Source: Desulfatibacillum sp.
Lineage (GTDB): Bacteria; Desulfobacterota; Desulfobacteria; Desulfobacterales; SpSt-501
Reading direction: 5' to 3'
Assembly: GCA_020725555.1 (NCBI GenBank)
Contig: DYEU01000026.1
Coordinates: forward strand, 51,693-115,692
DNA: 64,000 bases
The notes beneath the pieces are model-generated. The model was not told the DNA's origin and did no database searches. It saw only the letters and a program-made list of their open reading frames with translations. Position numbers and translations under genes: made by a program. Position 1 is the stretch's first letter. Each line of letters opens with the position of its first letter. Below are positions 28,242 through 36,247 of this stretch, piece by piece.

Positions 28242-28454
28242 ATGGGGTTTCTCCGGCGTCGGGAAGAGGCGCTTGCGCTGCGGCTGCTGCGCTGGCAGCT
28301 CGCGCGCGAGGGGCGGACCCCGCCGGCGGAGGAGGAACTCCGGCGCCACGCCGCGCGCATCGTCGAGGAGGCGCATCGCATCGGACGCGAGCGGGGGGGA
28401 AACCTCGTCGACATCCTGAAGGAGCTGGTGCGGGGGATGCTTCCCCGGGGCTGA
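28242..28454 (+). CDS. Small hypothetical helical protein
   Basis: A 70-residue, strongly charged, helical protein (MGFLRRREEALALRLLRWQL to RGMLPRG) with no cysteine or membrane segment. It starts one base after the holA stop, so it is co-translated with it. I do not recognise the family. The tight spacing and helical amphipathic pattern support a real gene. Confidence 0.65.
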   Translation: MGFLRRREEALALRLLRWQLAREGRTPPAEEELRRHAARIVEEAHRIGRERGGNLVDILKELVRGMLPRG

Positions 28455-28488
28455 GCCCCTAAGCCGCCGCACCGGGAAGGAGGGTTCC

Positions 28489-28752
28489 GTGAGCCGCAAC
28501 TGGAAAGACGCCCTGCGCTGTGCGACCGCCTGCGGCCGCTGCGGGGCGGCGCTCGCCCCGGCGGATCCGCGCATCCTGTCGGTCTACGACCACGAGCCGA
28601 TCTGCCTGCCCTGCAAGCGGCGGGAGGAAGAGCGGCCCGACTACGAGGAGCGCGCCCGGGAGGCGGTCGGCGCCTGCCTGGCCGACGTCGAGGTCGCCTA
28701 CGGCGACCCCGGCGGCTTCTGCTACCACCACTTCTACCCCTTCACCTGCTGA
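28489..28752 (+). CDS. Conserved small Cys-rich protein of Desulfobacterota
   Basis: An 87-residue protein with two CxxC pairs (CGRC at 16-19, CLPC at 39-42) forming a probable zinc ribbon, a central RPDYEERAREAVGACL helix, and the strictly family-like end GGFCYHHFYPFTC. Proteins with this start and end are common in sulfate- and metal-reducing Desulfobacterota and have no known function. It starts with GTG at 28489, with GGAAGGAGGG before it. It ends convergently with the aldo/keto reductase. Confidence 0.85.
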   Translation: MSRNWKDALRCATACGRCGAALAPADPRILSVYDHEPICLPCKRREEERPDYEERAREAVGACLADVEVAYGDPGGFCYHHFYPFTC

Positions 28753-28763
28753 GGGAGGCTCAG
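28749..28763. terminator. Hairpin carrying both convergent stop codons
   Basis: CTGAG-GGAGG-CTCAG. The plus-strand stop TGA and the minus-strand stop TCA are the two arms of a 5-bp stem. No T-tract follows, so termination is only a possibility. Confidence 0.3.
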
Positions 28764-29731
28764 AACTCCCAGGGGACGGGGTTCTCGTCGAGCCGGTCGG
28801 TGACCCGGCGGCCGATGCGATCGAGCGCCGCGAGGTCCGCGGCGTCGAGCCGGACGTCCATCGCCGCCGCGTTTTCGCGCACCTGGGCCTCGTTGCGCGC
28901 CCCGGCGATGGCGCAGGTGCCCGGCTGCGCGATCACCCAGGCGAGCGCGAGCTGGGCGAGGCTGACCGACCGGCGGGCCGCGATCGGCCGCAGCTCCTCG
29001 AGGGCCGCCTGCACGTGGGGGTAGATCTCCGGCCGGAAGAGGCGGTTTTTGGCGCGGTGGTCGCCCGCGGCGAAGCGCGGCTCGGGCCCGAAGCGGCCGG
29101 CGAGGATGCCCTGGGCGAGCGGCGAGTAGGCGAGAATCGTGATCTCGTGCTCCCGGCAGAAGGCCGCCGCGTCCCGCTCCACATGCCGCCAGAAGAGGGA
29201 ATAGGGCGGCTGCAGGCTGTCGACGCGGCCGCAGGCGAGCGCCTCTTCGAGCTGGGCGCGCGAAAAGTTGGACACCCCGATCGCCCGGATCTTCCCCTGC
29301 GCCTTCAGGTCGCCCAGGGCGGCCATCGTCTCCTCGATCGGCACCCGGGGCGTCGACCAGCTCGTCGAGGGCCAGTGGATCTGGTAGAGATCGATGCGGT
29401 CCGTCTTGAGGTTCTTGAGCGAGCGCTCGCAGGCGGCGATGAGCGGGTCGCGGCGCAGGTGGTTGGCGAAGACCTTCGTGCAGTAGACCACGCGCTCGCG
29501 GATGTCGGCGGTGGCGGCGGCCAGCATGCGCTCGGAGTGCCCCTTGCCGTAGACCTCGGCGGTGTCGAAGGCGGTGATGCCGGCGTCGACGGCGGCGCGG
29601 ATGGCCCGCCGGACGGCGGCGTCGTCGATCCCGGCCCACATCTCCCGGCCGGCCTGCCAGAGGCCCATGAGGACGGGGGAAACGCGGATGCCGCTTCGCC
29701 CGAGGGGGCGTTCGTGACGGGTCGTGTCCAT
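28760..29731 (-). CDS. Aldo/keto reductase
   Basis: A 323-residue NADPH-dependent reductase of the AKR barrel type. The catalytic tetrad is complete: Asp56, Tyr61 (AFDTAEVYG), Lys86 (CTKVF) and His119 (IHWPST). GVSNF and the C-terminal AIAGARNEAQV cofactor site are present. Members reduce assorted aldehydes and ketones; the substrate is not predictable. The ATG at 29731 follows AAAAGGAGCG. It is a lone minus-strand gene between two plus-strand runs, divergent from the J-domain gene. Confidence 0.93.
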   Translation of the reverse strand: MDTTRHERPLGRSGIRVSPVLMGLWQAGREMWAGIDDAAVRRAIRAAVDAGITAFDTAEVYGKGHSERMLAAATADIRERVVYCTKVFANHLRRDPLIAACERSLKNLKTDRIDLYQIHWPSTSWSTPRVPIEETMAALGDLKAQGKIRAIGVSNFSRAQLEEALACGRVDSLQPPYSLFWRHVERDAAAFCREHEITILAYSPLAQGILAGRFGPEPRFAAGDHRAKNRLFRPEIYPHVQAALEELRPIAARRSVSLAQLALAWVIAQPGTCAIAGARNEAQVRENAAAMDVRLDAADLAALDRIGRRVTDRLDENPVPWEF

Positions 29732-29882
29732 GGCGCGCTCCTTTTCGCGGGGGGGGTTGCCGGCACGGGCCTTGCGCCCCATTCTATGCCCCGGTGGGGC
29801 GATGCTCAAGCCCCGGCTCCGGGCCGGGCCCCCCCGGGAGCCGATCGCCGGGTCCGGCGGGCCGGGCCCGAGGATGAACCCC

Positions 29883-30878
29883 ATGTACCTCGCGCGAACC
29901 GTGCAGGCGGGGAAGCCCCGCTACATCCTCCGCGAGTCCGTCCCCGCCGGGGAGGGCTTCGGGCACCGCGACCTCTGCGACCTCGGGGCCGAGCCGCGGC
30001 GCTTCCTCGTCTACCCCGGCGGCAACGCCTTCTACTTCGCCGAGGAGCTGCTCGCGGCGCTGGAGGACCGCGGGGTGGACCCCGCCCCCGAGGAGCTCGA
30101 AGACCTCTTCTGGCCCTTCCTCGAGGAGACGATCCGCCGCCGCCTTGAACCCTTCCGCAAACGTGAGCAGCGGGTGCGCGACGACCGCCGCCCCCGCCGG
30201 GAGGCCCCCGCGGCGGAGGTCCATCCCTTCGACCGCCGCCGGCTCTTCTTCCTCCGCACCGGCCAGACCGACCCCCGGGGGATGGAGCGCCTGCCGGCCT
30301 CGCTCTGGGCGCACTTTTCCGGAAAGTCGCGCGACGAGATCGAACAGGGGTTCATGGACCAGGAGACCGGGTTGCGGCCGCGCGAGCTCAAGGCCTACAC
30401 CTTCGCCATTTTCGACCTGCAGCGGTTTTTCCCCCAGCGCTACGCCCGCGAAAGCCCCCAAGCGCTCGACCCCGCGGAGATGGACGAGCGCTTCCTCGCC
30501 TGCCTCTGCGGGCTGCTCGAGGACGCGCGCTTCTGGGGCGGGCTGCGGTTCGAAGACCGGATGCGGGGCTACCTCGCGCGCTATGTCGTGATGTACTTCG
30601 ATTTCGAGTTCGGCCCGCCGCCCTTTGCCGAGTTTCTGCACGAGTTCCTCCACCGCCGGCAGGCCTTCCGCCCCGCCGCCCCCCGGCCGCCGGGGCCCGA
30701 GGCCGCGGCCGAGGCCTTCGGCCGGCCGTTCGCCGAGCTCCAGGCCATGAACCGGCGGCAGCTCACGCGGCTCTACCGTCAACGCGCGCGCGAGCTCCAC
30801 CCCGACCGGGGCGGAAGCCACGAGCGCTTCATCCGGCTGAGCGAAGCCTACCAGGAACTGCTCCGCGGCCGGCGCTGA
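29883..30878 (+). CDS. J-domain protein with long unassigned N-terminal region
   Basis: A 331-residue protein ending in a DnaJ-type J domain (about 270-331) with the HPD motif at 306-308 (ARELHPDRGG) that stimulates DnaK. The first 265 residues (MYLARTVQAGKPRYILRES and on) are not a known Hsp40 region; they may be a client-specific adaptor. No Gly/Phe or zinc-finger region is present. The ATG at 29883 is preferred over 29874 because GAGG lies immediately against the earlier ATG but 10 nt from this one. Confidence 0.85.
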   Translation: MYLARTVQAGKPRYILRESVPAGEGFGHRDLCDLGAEPRRFLVYPGGNAFYFAEELLAALEDRGVDPAPEELEDLFWPFLEETIRRRLEPFRKREQRVRDDRRPRREAPAAEVHPFDRRRLFFLRTGQTDPRGMERLPASLWAHFSGKSRDEIEQGFMDQETGLRPRELKAYTFAIFDLQRFFPQRYARESPQALDPAEMDERFLACLCGLLEDARFWGGLRFEDRMRGYLARYVVMYFDFEFGPPPFAEFLHEFLHRRQAFRPAAPRPPGPEAAAEAFGRPFAELQAMNRRQLTRLYRQRARELHPDRGGSHERFIRLSEAYQELLRGRR

Positions 30879-30925
30879 GCCCCGTCTCGGGGCGCCCGCG
30901 CGCGGGGGAAAGGAATCCCGGGGCC

Positions 30926-32083
30926 ATGGACGACTTCGATGCCGTGATCGACCGCCGCGGCACGGCCAGCGAGAAATGGGAGCGCTATGCCGGCCGCGAC
31001 GTGATTCCGCTGTGGGTTGCGGACATGGACTTCCGCTCGCCCCCGGCCGTCCTCGAGGCCCTGCGCCGCCGGGTGGAGCACGGGGTCTTCGGCTACACCG
31101 CCCCCCCGGCCGGCCTCGTGGAGGCGGTCACGGCGCATCTCGCCGCGACCTACGCCTGGGAGGTCGCCCCCGAGTGGATCGTCTGGCTGCCCGGGCTGGG
31201 GACCGGGCTGAACGTCGTCTGCCGCGCGGTCGGCGAGGACCACGACGACGTGCTCACCCTCGTCCCGATCTACCCGCCCTTTCTCTCGGCGCCGCGCTTC
31301 TCCCGCCGCGGCCTGGTCGCCGTGCGGCTCGCCGAGGCGGGCGGCCGCTGGGAGATCGACTTCGAGCGGCTGCAGGCGGCGCTCACCCCGCGCAGCCGCC
31401 TCTTCCTCTTCTGCAACCCCCACAACCCCGTGGGCCGGGTCTACCGGCAGGAGGAGCTCGAGGCCGTGGCCGATTTCTGCCTGCGCTCCGGCCTCACGAT
31501 CTGCTCCGACGAAATCCACGCCGGCCTCGTCCTCGAGCCCGGCCTGCGGCACCGGCCGCTCGCCACCCTCGACCCGGAGATCGCCCGCCGCACGATCACG
31601 CTGCTTTCCCCCAGCAAGACCTTCAACCTGGCCGGCCTGGGATGCGGCTTCGCCGTGATCGCCGACGAGGGGCTCCGCCGGCGCTTCCGCCGCGCCATGG
31701 CCGGGATCGTGCCGATGATCAACCCCTTCGGGTACGCGGCGGCCGAGGCGGCCTACCGCGAGGGCGAGCCCTGGCGCCGCGCCCTGGTCGCCTACCTGCG
31801 GGAAAACCGCGATCTCCTCGGCCGGGCCCTGGCCGCCATGCCGGGGGCGCTCTCCGCCGCCCCGGTCGAGGGGACCTACCTCGCCTGGATCGACGCCCGC
31901 GCGAGCGGGCTGAAGGAGCCCGCGGCCTTCTTCGAGCAGGCGGGCGTCGGCCTCCAGGACGGCCGCGAGTTCGCCGGCCCCGGCTTCGTGCGGCTGAACT
32001 TCGGCTGCCCCCGGAGCCTTCTGCGCGCGGCCCTCGAGCGCATGGGGCGCGCCCTCGAGGCGGCCTTCCGCGCCGGCGCTTGA
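30926..32083 (+). CDS. PatB/MalY-type PLP enzyme (cystathionine beta-lyase-like)
   Basis: A 385-residue fold-type I aminotransferase-family enzyme. PLP binds Lys231 in LSPSKTFNLAGL; PLWVADMDF near 31-39 and CNPHNPVGR are the PatB/MalY marks that separate it from ordinary aspartate aminotransferases. Characterised relatives are C-S beta-lyases making homocysteine from cystathionine. The ATG at 30926 follows GGGGAAAGGAATC. Its stop TGA overlaps a TTGACA element of the next gene's putative promoter. Confidence 0.93.
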   Translation: MDDFDAVIDRRGTASEKWERYAGRDVIPLWVADMDFRSPPAVLEALRRRVEHGVFGYTAPPAGLVEAVTAHLAATYAWEVAPEWIVWLPGLGTGLNVVCRAVGEDHDDVLTLVPIYPPFLSAPRFSRRGLVAVRLAEAGGRWEIDFERLQAALTPRSRLFLFCNPHNPVGRVYRQEELEAVADFCLRSGLTICSDEIHAGLVLEPGLRHRPLATLDPEIARRTITLLSPSKTFNLAGLGCGFAVIADEGLRRRFRRAMAGIVPMINPFGYAAAEAAYREGEPWRRALVAYLRENRDLLGRALAAMPGALSAAPVEGTYLAWIDARASGLKEPAAFFEQAGVGLQDGREFAGPGFVRLNFGCPRSLLRAALERMGRALEAAFRAGA

Positions 32084-32109
32084 CAACCGGGACGCGGTCC
32101 GCGTAAAAG
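32080..32109 (+). promoter_or_regulatory. Putative promoter for the outer-membrane protein gene
   Basis: TTGACA (6 of 6), 18-nt spacer, TAAAAG. The -35 overlaps the stop codon of the upstream PatB-type gene. It lies 56 nt before the ATG at 32166. Confidence 0.4.
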
Positions 32110-32165
32110 CGGGCCGCCTCCGGCGCCGGCGTGCGGCGCAATCCGCGGGGGCGACGGAGGGGGCC

Positions 32166-33134
32166 ATGAGGCATGACCCACGGCCGAGGAGACGGGGCGG
32201 CGGGGGCGGGACCGCGCGCCGGCGGGCGGTGGTTTTCGGCCTCGCGGTTCTTCTCGGCGGGGGGGCGGCCGCGGGCGCGGCCGATCTTGCGCTCCCCCCC
32301 GTGAACCTCGGGGACACCAATTTCCAGGACGGGATCGCCTTTCCCGGCTGGCTCGTCCAGGAGACCGTCAGCCTCTACCGCGCCGGGGGCTTCCGCGACG
32401 CCCAGGGCGGCCGCCGTCCAGGCTCCAACCGCGTGGAGATCGCCTCCGCCGTGACCCACGTCGCCTGGATGAGCCGGGCGAAGCTCCTCGGCGCCTGGTA
32501 CGGGATGGAGGTGCTCGTGCCCTTCGCGCGGGTCGACGTGCACACCGACTTCGGCCCCCGGGACGCCGACCACGGCCTGGGGGACGTGACCGTCTGCCCC
32601 GCCTTCCTGCAGTGGCCCGAGGTGCGGCTCGGCGAAACTTCCCTCTTCCAGCGCTTCAATTTCCTCGTGAAGCTCCCGACGGGCGACTACGAGAGCCGCT
32701 CGGCGGTGAACGTGGGCGCAAACCTCGTGAGCCTCAACCCCTATTACGCCGCGACCTGGGCGCCGACGCGGCGCCTGGAGGCGAGCCTGCGCCTCCACTA
32801 CCTTTACAGCTTCGCCCACCGCGACCCCTTCGACCGGCTTCAGGCCGACCGCGCCCAGCCGGGCCAGGCCGTGCACGCGAACCTGGCGCTTTCGGTCGAG
32901 GTGGTCGAGGGGCTGCGGCTGGGGCTTGCGGGCTACGGGCTCAAGCAGGTGAGCGACGACCGGCTGGACGGCGAGGAGCTCCCGCACTCGCGCGAGCAGG
33001 TCTTCGCCCTCGGCCCGGGGCTGAAATTCCGCTCCGGCCCCTGGTCGGCCTATCTTCACCTCTACCGCGAGTTCGAGGCCGAAAACCGGCCCCAGGGCAG
33101 CAAGGGGGTCTTCCGCCTGGCGAGGACCTTCTGA
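32166..33134 (+). CDS. Outer-membrane protein, MetA-pathway phenol degradation type
   Basis: A 322-residue protein with a signal peptide (VVFGLAVLLGGGAAAGAA, mature from ADLALPP). The mature chain is made of alternating amphipathic strands with periodic aromatic residues, ending in a C-terminal phenylalanine (LARTF), as for an outer-membrane beta-barrel. LPPVNLGDTNFQDGIAFPG and LGDVTVCPAFLQW fit the PF13557-like transporter family seen next to aromatic degradation genes; here no such genes are near, so the solute is unknown. Confidence 0.82.
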   Translation: MRHDPRPRRRGGGGGTARRRAVVFGLAVLLGGGAAAGAADLALPPVNLGDTNFQDGIAFPGWLVQETVSLYRAGGFRDAQGGRRPGSNRVEIASAVTHVAWMSRAKLLGAWYGMEVLVPFARVDVHTDFGPRDADHGLGDVTVCPAFLQWPEVRLGETSLFQRFNFLVKLPTGDYESRSAVNVGANLVSLNPYYAATWAPTRRLEASLRLHYLYSFAHRDPFDRLQADRAQPGQAVHANLALSVEVVEGLRLGLAGYGLKQVSDDRLDGEELPHSREQVFALGPGLKFRSGPWSAYLHLYREFEAENRPQGSKGVFRLARTF

Positions 33135-33152
33135 GGGTCCGCCCCCGCCTCA
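33132..33152. terminator. Hairpin carrying both convergent stop codons
   Basis: TGAGG and CCTCA arms around a GC-rich loop join the stop of the barrel protein (plus) and the stop of the amidohydrolase (minus). It has no T-tract. Confidence 0.25.
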
Positions 33153-34265
33153 CGCCCGCCGGCGCTTGAGCAGCCGCAGGGCGTTTCCGCGCAGGATCTT
33201 CTCCTGTTCCTCCGCCGTGAGCCCGGCCCCCGCGACGCTCGCCAGGGCCTCCCGGGTGAAGTGGCGCCCGCCCGAGGCGTCCATCGGGGCGTCGGAGCCG
33301 AAGAGCACGCGGTCGGGCCCGAAGAAGGAGGCCGCGATCGCGATCAGCTGCGGTGCCGTCCCCTGGGTCGCCGTGTCGCAGTGGAAGCGGCGGAAGTGCT
33401 CGATGTAGGGCGGCCGGATCGCGGTCGGCTGCCGCCGGCCGGTGTTCTGCTCGAAATAGTCCCAGCCGTACTGCATCCGCTGCGCAAAGAGGGGGATGAG
33501 CGCGCCGTGGTGGTGGACCACGAGCGCGAGTCCGGGGTGGCGCTCGAAGACCCCCGCGAAGACGATGCGCACCATGGCGGCCGAGCTGTCCTGGAGCCAG
33601 GAGAGGGTCTGCCAGATCTGAAAGCGCGATTCGGCCTCGTCGGCGTAATCGGGGACGGTCGGGGGCCGGGAGGGGTGGATCCAGAGCGGGACCTCCCGCC
33701 GGGCGGCCTCGGCGTAGAGCGCCTCGAGGTCGGGGTGGTCGGGACGCTTGACCGTGGGGCCGGTGACGAAGAGCCCGCCCGCCATGCCGAGCTCGTCGAG
33801 CGCGCGGCGGAACTCGGCGAGCAGCACCTCGCGGTTCGTGGTGGGCAGCACGGCGACCGCCGAAAAGCGGTCCGGCCGCCGCGCGGCCTGGGCGGCGAGC
33901 TCGTCGTTCAGGAGGCGGGCGGCCTCGAGGCAGCGCCGGGGGTCCGCCCACACCGCGGGGGCGGTCTCGAGCCACGGCAGGGGAACGAGGACGGAGTGCG
34001 CGATGCCGCACTCGTCCATCAGCGAAAGCCGCCGTTCGGGGTCGATCAGCTCGGCCGTGTGGGCGAAGAGCGCGCGGAAGGGGTGAGGGCGGGGTCCGCC
34101 GTGGGCTTCGAGGACATCGAGGACCCTCAGGCTGGAGAAATGGCAATAGAAGTCGATCGCGCCGCCGGCGGGCGGGGCGGCGGCGGCGCGGGAGGCGCGC
34201 GTGCGGCCGAGCCACCCGGCCGCCGCGGCGGCGAGCAGGGTTTTCAGGAAACGGCGGCGTTTCAC
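33150..34265 (-). CDS. Tat-exported amidohydrolase (ACMSD-like fold)
   Basis: A 371-residue protein with a twin-arginine signal (KRRRFLKTLLAAAAAGWLG), so it is exported folded, presumably with its metal. The amidohydrolase-2/TIM-barrel features are: IDFYCHF near 33-39 (first metal motif, with Tyr in the place of the usual first His), LWIHPSRPP, VVHHHGALIP and LFGSDAPMD (catalytic Asp). Relatives are decarboxylases or hydrolases of aromatic or cyclic acids. It starts with GTG at 34265 behind AGGAGGAAGG and lies 23 nt after the COG1839 gene. Confidence 0.85.
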   Translation of the reverse strand: MKRRRFLKTLLAAAAAGWLGRTRASRAAAAPPAGGAIDFYCHFSSLRVLDVLEAHGGPRPHPFRALFAHTAELIDPERRLSLMDECGIAHSVLVPLPWLETAPAVWADPRRCLEAARLLNDELAAQAARRPDRFSAVAVLPTTNREVLLAEFRRALDELGMAGGLFVTGPTVKRPDHPDLEALYAEAARREVPLWIHPSRPPTVPDYADEAESRFQIWQTLSWLQDSSAAMVRIVFAGVFERHPGLALVVHHHGALIPLFAQRMQYGWDYFEQNTGRRQPTAIRPPYIEHFRRFHCDTATQGTAPQLIAIAASFFGPDRVLFGSDAPMDASGGRHFTREALASVAGAGLTAEEQEKILRGNALRLLKRRRA

Positions 34266-34288
34266 GGTCCCCCTTCCTCCTGTTCTCC

Positions 34289-34777
34289 TTACAGCTTGTA
34301 GCCGATGCGGCGCAGGAGTTCGCGGCGCTTCTGGACGTCGGCCTCGGTTTCGATCCCCTTCGAGGCGAAGCCGTCGATGACCCCGAGGATCCCGCGCCCC
34401 TGCGCGGTGACCCCGACCACGACCTGGACGGGGTTGGCCGTGGCGCAGAAGATGCGGCAGACCTCGGGGACCTGCTTCACGGCGTTCAGGACGTTGATCG
34501 GGTAGAGGTCCTTCAGGAAGATGAGGAAGGCGTGCCCGGTCCCCAGGGCCAGTGCGTTTTTCTGGGCGAGCTCGACCAGGCGGGCGTCGGTCCCGGAGCG
34601 GCGCACGAGGCAGACGTCGGAGGCCTCGCAGAAGGCGATCCCGAACTTCGCGCCGGGGACGGCCGTCACCAGGGCTTCGTGCAGGTCCTCGACGGTCTTG
34701 ATGAAGTGGGACTGGCCGAGGATCAGGTTGCAGGCCTCGGGGTTTTCGATGGGGACGACCTCGATCGTGATGGCCAT
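34289..34777 (-). CDS. COG1839 adenosine-specific kinase family protein
   Basis: A 162-residue protein ([20 protein letters not shown], then [12 protein letters not shown] and [12 protein letters not shown]). The family is mostly archaeal with scattered bacterial members; an archaeal member was described as binding an adenosine nucleotide, which gave the name, but enzymatic function is not firmly set. Length and conserved CEASD and [11 protein letters not shown] segments fit. The ATG at 34777 has GGAGGAACCC. It lies between moaA and the amidohydrolase in one direction. Confidence 0.88.
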   Translation of the reverse strand: MAITIEVVPIENPEACNLILGQSHFIKTVEDLHEALVTAVPGAKFGIAFCEASDVCLVRRSGTDARLVELAQKNALALGTGHAFLIFLKDLYPINVLNAVKQVPEVCRIFCATANPVQVVVGVTAQGRGILGVIDGFASKGIETEADVQKRRELLRRIGYKL

Positions 34778-34810
34778 GGGTTCCTCCTCCTTTCGCCGCA
34801 CGGGCGGGGT

Positions 34811-35791
34811 TCAGCCGCCGATAGACCGCATCTGGCAGCACACGTGCGCCGGCTCGCCCGCGGCGAGGTTGTGGTCCGAGGGCTTGTGGCGGGCGGCGGC
34901 GAGAAAGATCGCCGCCAGCTCGCCGTCCGTCGCCCCGGAGCGCAGGGGGCCCTTGAGGTCCTCCTCGCGGTCCGAGAGCAGGCAGGGGCGGAGCCTTCCG
35001 GCCGCCGTGAGCCGCAGTCGGTTGCAGCGGCTGCAGAAGTGGTGGCTGATCGCCGGGATGAAACCGATCTCGCCGGCGGCGCCGGGGAGCCGAAAGCGCT
35101 GCGCCGGGCCGTCCATCGCGCCCGGCGGGACGGGGACGAGGTCGCCGAGCGGGGAGAGCCGCCGGCGGATTTCGGGCACGAGCAGCGGCTCGCGGCCGGC
35201 GAGGCGCGAGGCGCCGATGGGCATGAACTCGATGAAGCGCACGTGCAGCGGACGCGCGAGCGAAAGCCGCGCGAGGTCGATCAGCTCGTCCTCGTTGACC
35301 CCGCGCAGCGCGACCACGTTGATCTTGACCGGCTGCAGGCCCGCGGCGAGGGCGGCGTCGACCGCGGCGAGCACGCGCCCGAGGGCATCGACCCCGGTGA
35401 GGTCGCGGTAGCGCTCCCGCTTCAGGGTGTCGAGGCTCACGTTGACGCGCCGGAGGCCCGCGGCGACGAGGGCGTCGAGGTGCTCCTCGAGCAGCAACCC
35501 GTTCGTCGTGAGCGAGAGGTCGCGGATGCCGGGCAGGCGGTGGATGGCGGCGAGGAGGGCCGGGAGCCCGCGGCGCACCAGGGGCTCGCCTCCGGTGATG
35601 CGGACCTTTTCGATCCCCAACCCCACGCCGATCCGCACCAGGCGGAGGATCTCCTCGTAGCGCAGGATCTCGGCGTGGTCGAGCCGGCGGTCCTCCCCGA
35701 GCGGGATGCAGTAGGCGCAGCGGAGGTTGCAGCGGTCGGTGACCGAGATCCGCAGGTAGTTCAGGCGTCGGTTGCAGGGATCGATCAGCAC
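34811..35791 (-). CDS. moaA: GTP 3',8-cyclase
   Basis: A 326-residue radical SAM enzyme converting GTP to 3',8-cH2GTP for molybdenum or tungsten cofactor. Cys21, Cys25 and Cys28 (CNLRCAYC) bind the N-terminal cluster; FCSRCNRLRL and RPC give the C-terminal cluster; the chain ends with the functional GG (QMRSIGG). It starts with GTG at 35791 with GGGAGGG upstream. No other moa or moe gene is adjacent. Confidence 0.96.
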   Translation of the reverse strand: MLIDPCNRRLNYLRISVTDRCNLRCAYCIPLGEDRRLDHAEILRYEEILRLVRIGVGLGIEKVRITGGEPLVRRGLPALLAAIHRLPGIRDLSLTTNGLLLEEHLDALVAAGLRRVNVSLDTLKRERYRDLTGVDALGRVLAAVDAALAAGLQPVKINVVALRGVNEDELIDLARLSLARPLHVRFIEFMPIGASRLAGREPLLVPEIRRRLSPLGDLVPVPPGAMDGPAQRFRLPGAAGEIGFIPAISHHFCSRCNRLRLTAAGRLRPCLLSDREEDLKGPLRSGATDGELAAIFLAAARHKPSDHNLAAGEPAHVCCQMRSIGG

Positions 35792-35883
35792 GTTCGGAAC
35801 CCTCCCGCGGCCCGGGCGGAAACGCCTTCCGCCGCGGCCGCGGCCGGGGTGTGCGCCTTTCCGCCGGCGTTGCCCCCCGGGCT

Positions 35884-36219
35884 TCAGCGGAGCAGGAGCC
35901 AGCCGGCCTCGACGGTGTCGGCGATCGGCATCACGGTGGAAAACCGGCTCACCTCGAAGATTTCACGCACGTGGGGCGCAGGCCCGCAGAGGACGACCCG
36001 GCCGCCCGCCGGGGCGAGCGCCTTGAGCGCCATCAGCAGGACGCGCAGCCCGGCGCTGCTGATGTAGTCGAGGCGGCTCACGTCGAAGAGCAGCCGCCGC
36101 TTGCCCGCCTCCAGGGCCCGCCGCACCTGCCGCTCGGCCTCCGGCGCGGCTTCGGCGTCGAGCCGCCCGGCCAAGCGGAAACAGGCGGCGTCCTCCCGCT
36201 CCTCGCAGACGATGTCCAT
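35884..36219 (-). CDS. STAS-domain anti-anti-sigma factor-like protein
   Basis: A 111-residue single STAS domain. DVSRLDYISSAGLRVLL (46-62) holds the phosphorylatable Ser54 of SpoIIAA/RsbV-type antagonists; the FRLAGRLDAEAAPE start is also typical. Such proteins release a sigma factor or another partner from an anti-sigma kinase when unphosphorylated. No RsbW-type kinase or PP2C phosphatase is nearby, so partners lie elsewhere. The ATG at 36219 is 28 nt after cobA-hemD, with GGGAGGACGGG. Confidence 0.92.
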   Translation of the reverse strand: MDIVCEEREDAACFRLAGRLDAEAAPEAERQVRRALEAGKRRLLFDVSRLDYISSAGLRVLLMALKALAPAGGRVVLCGPAPHVREIFEVSRFSTVMPIADTVEAGWLLLR

Positions 36220-36247
36220 CCCGTCCTCCCTTCCCCCGGGGGCGGCC

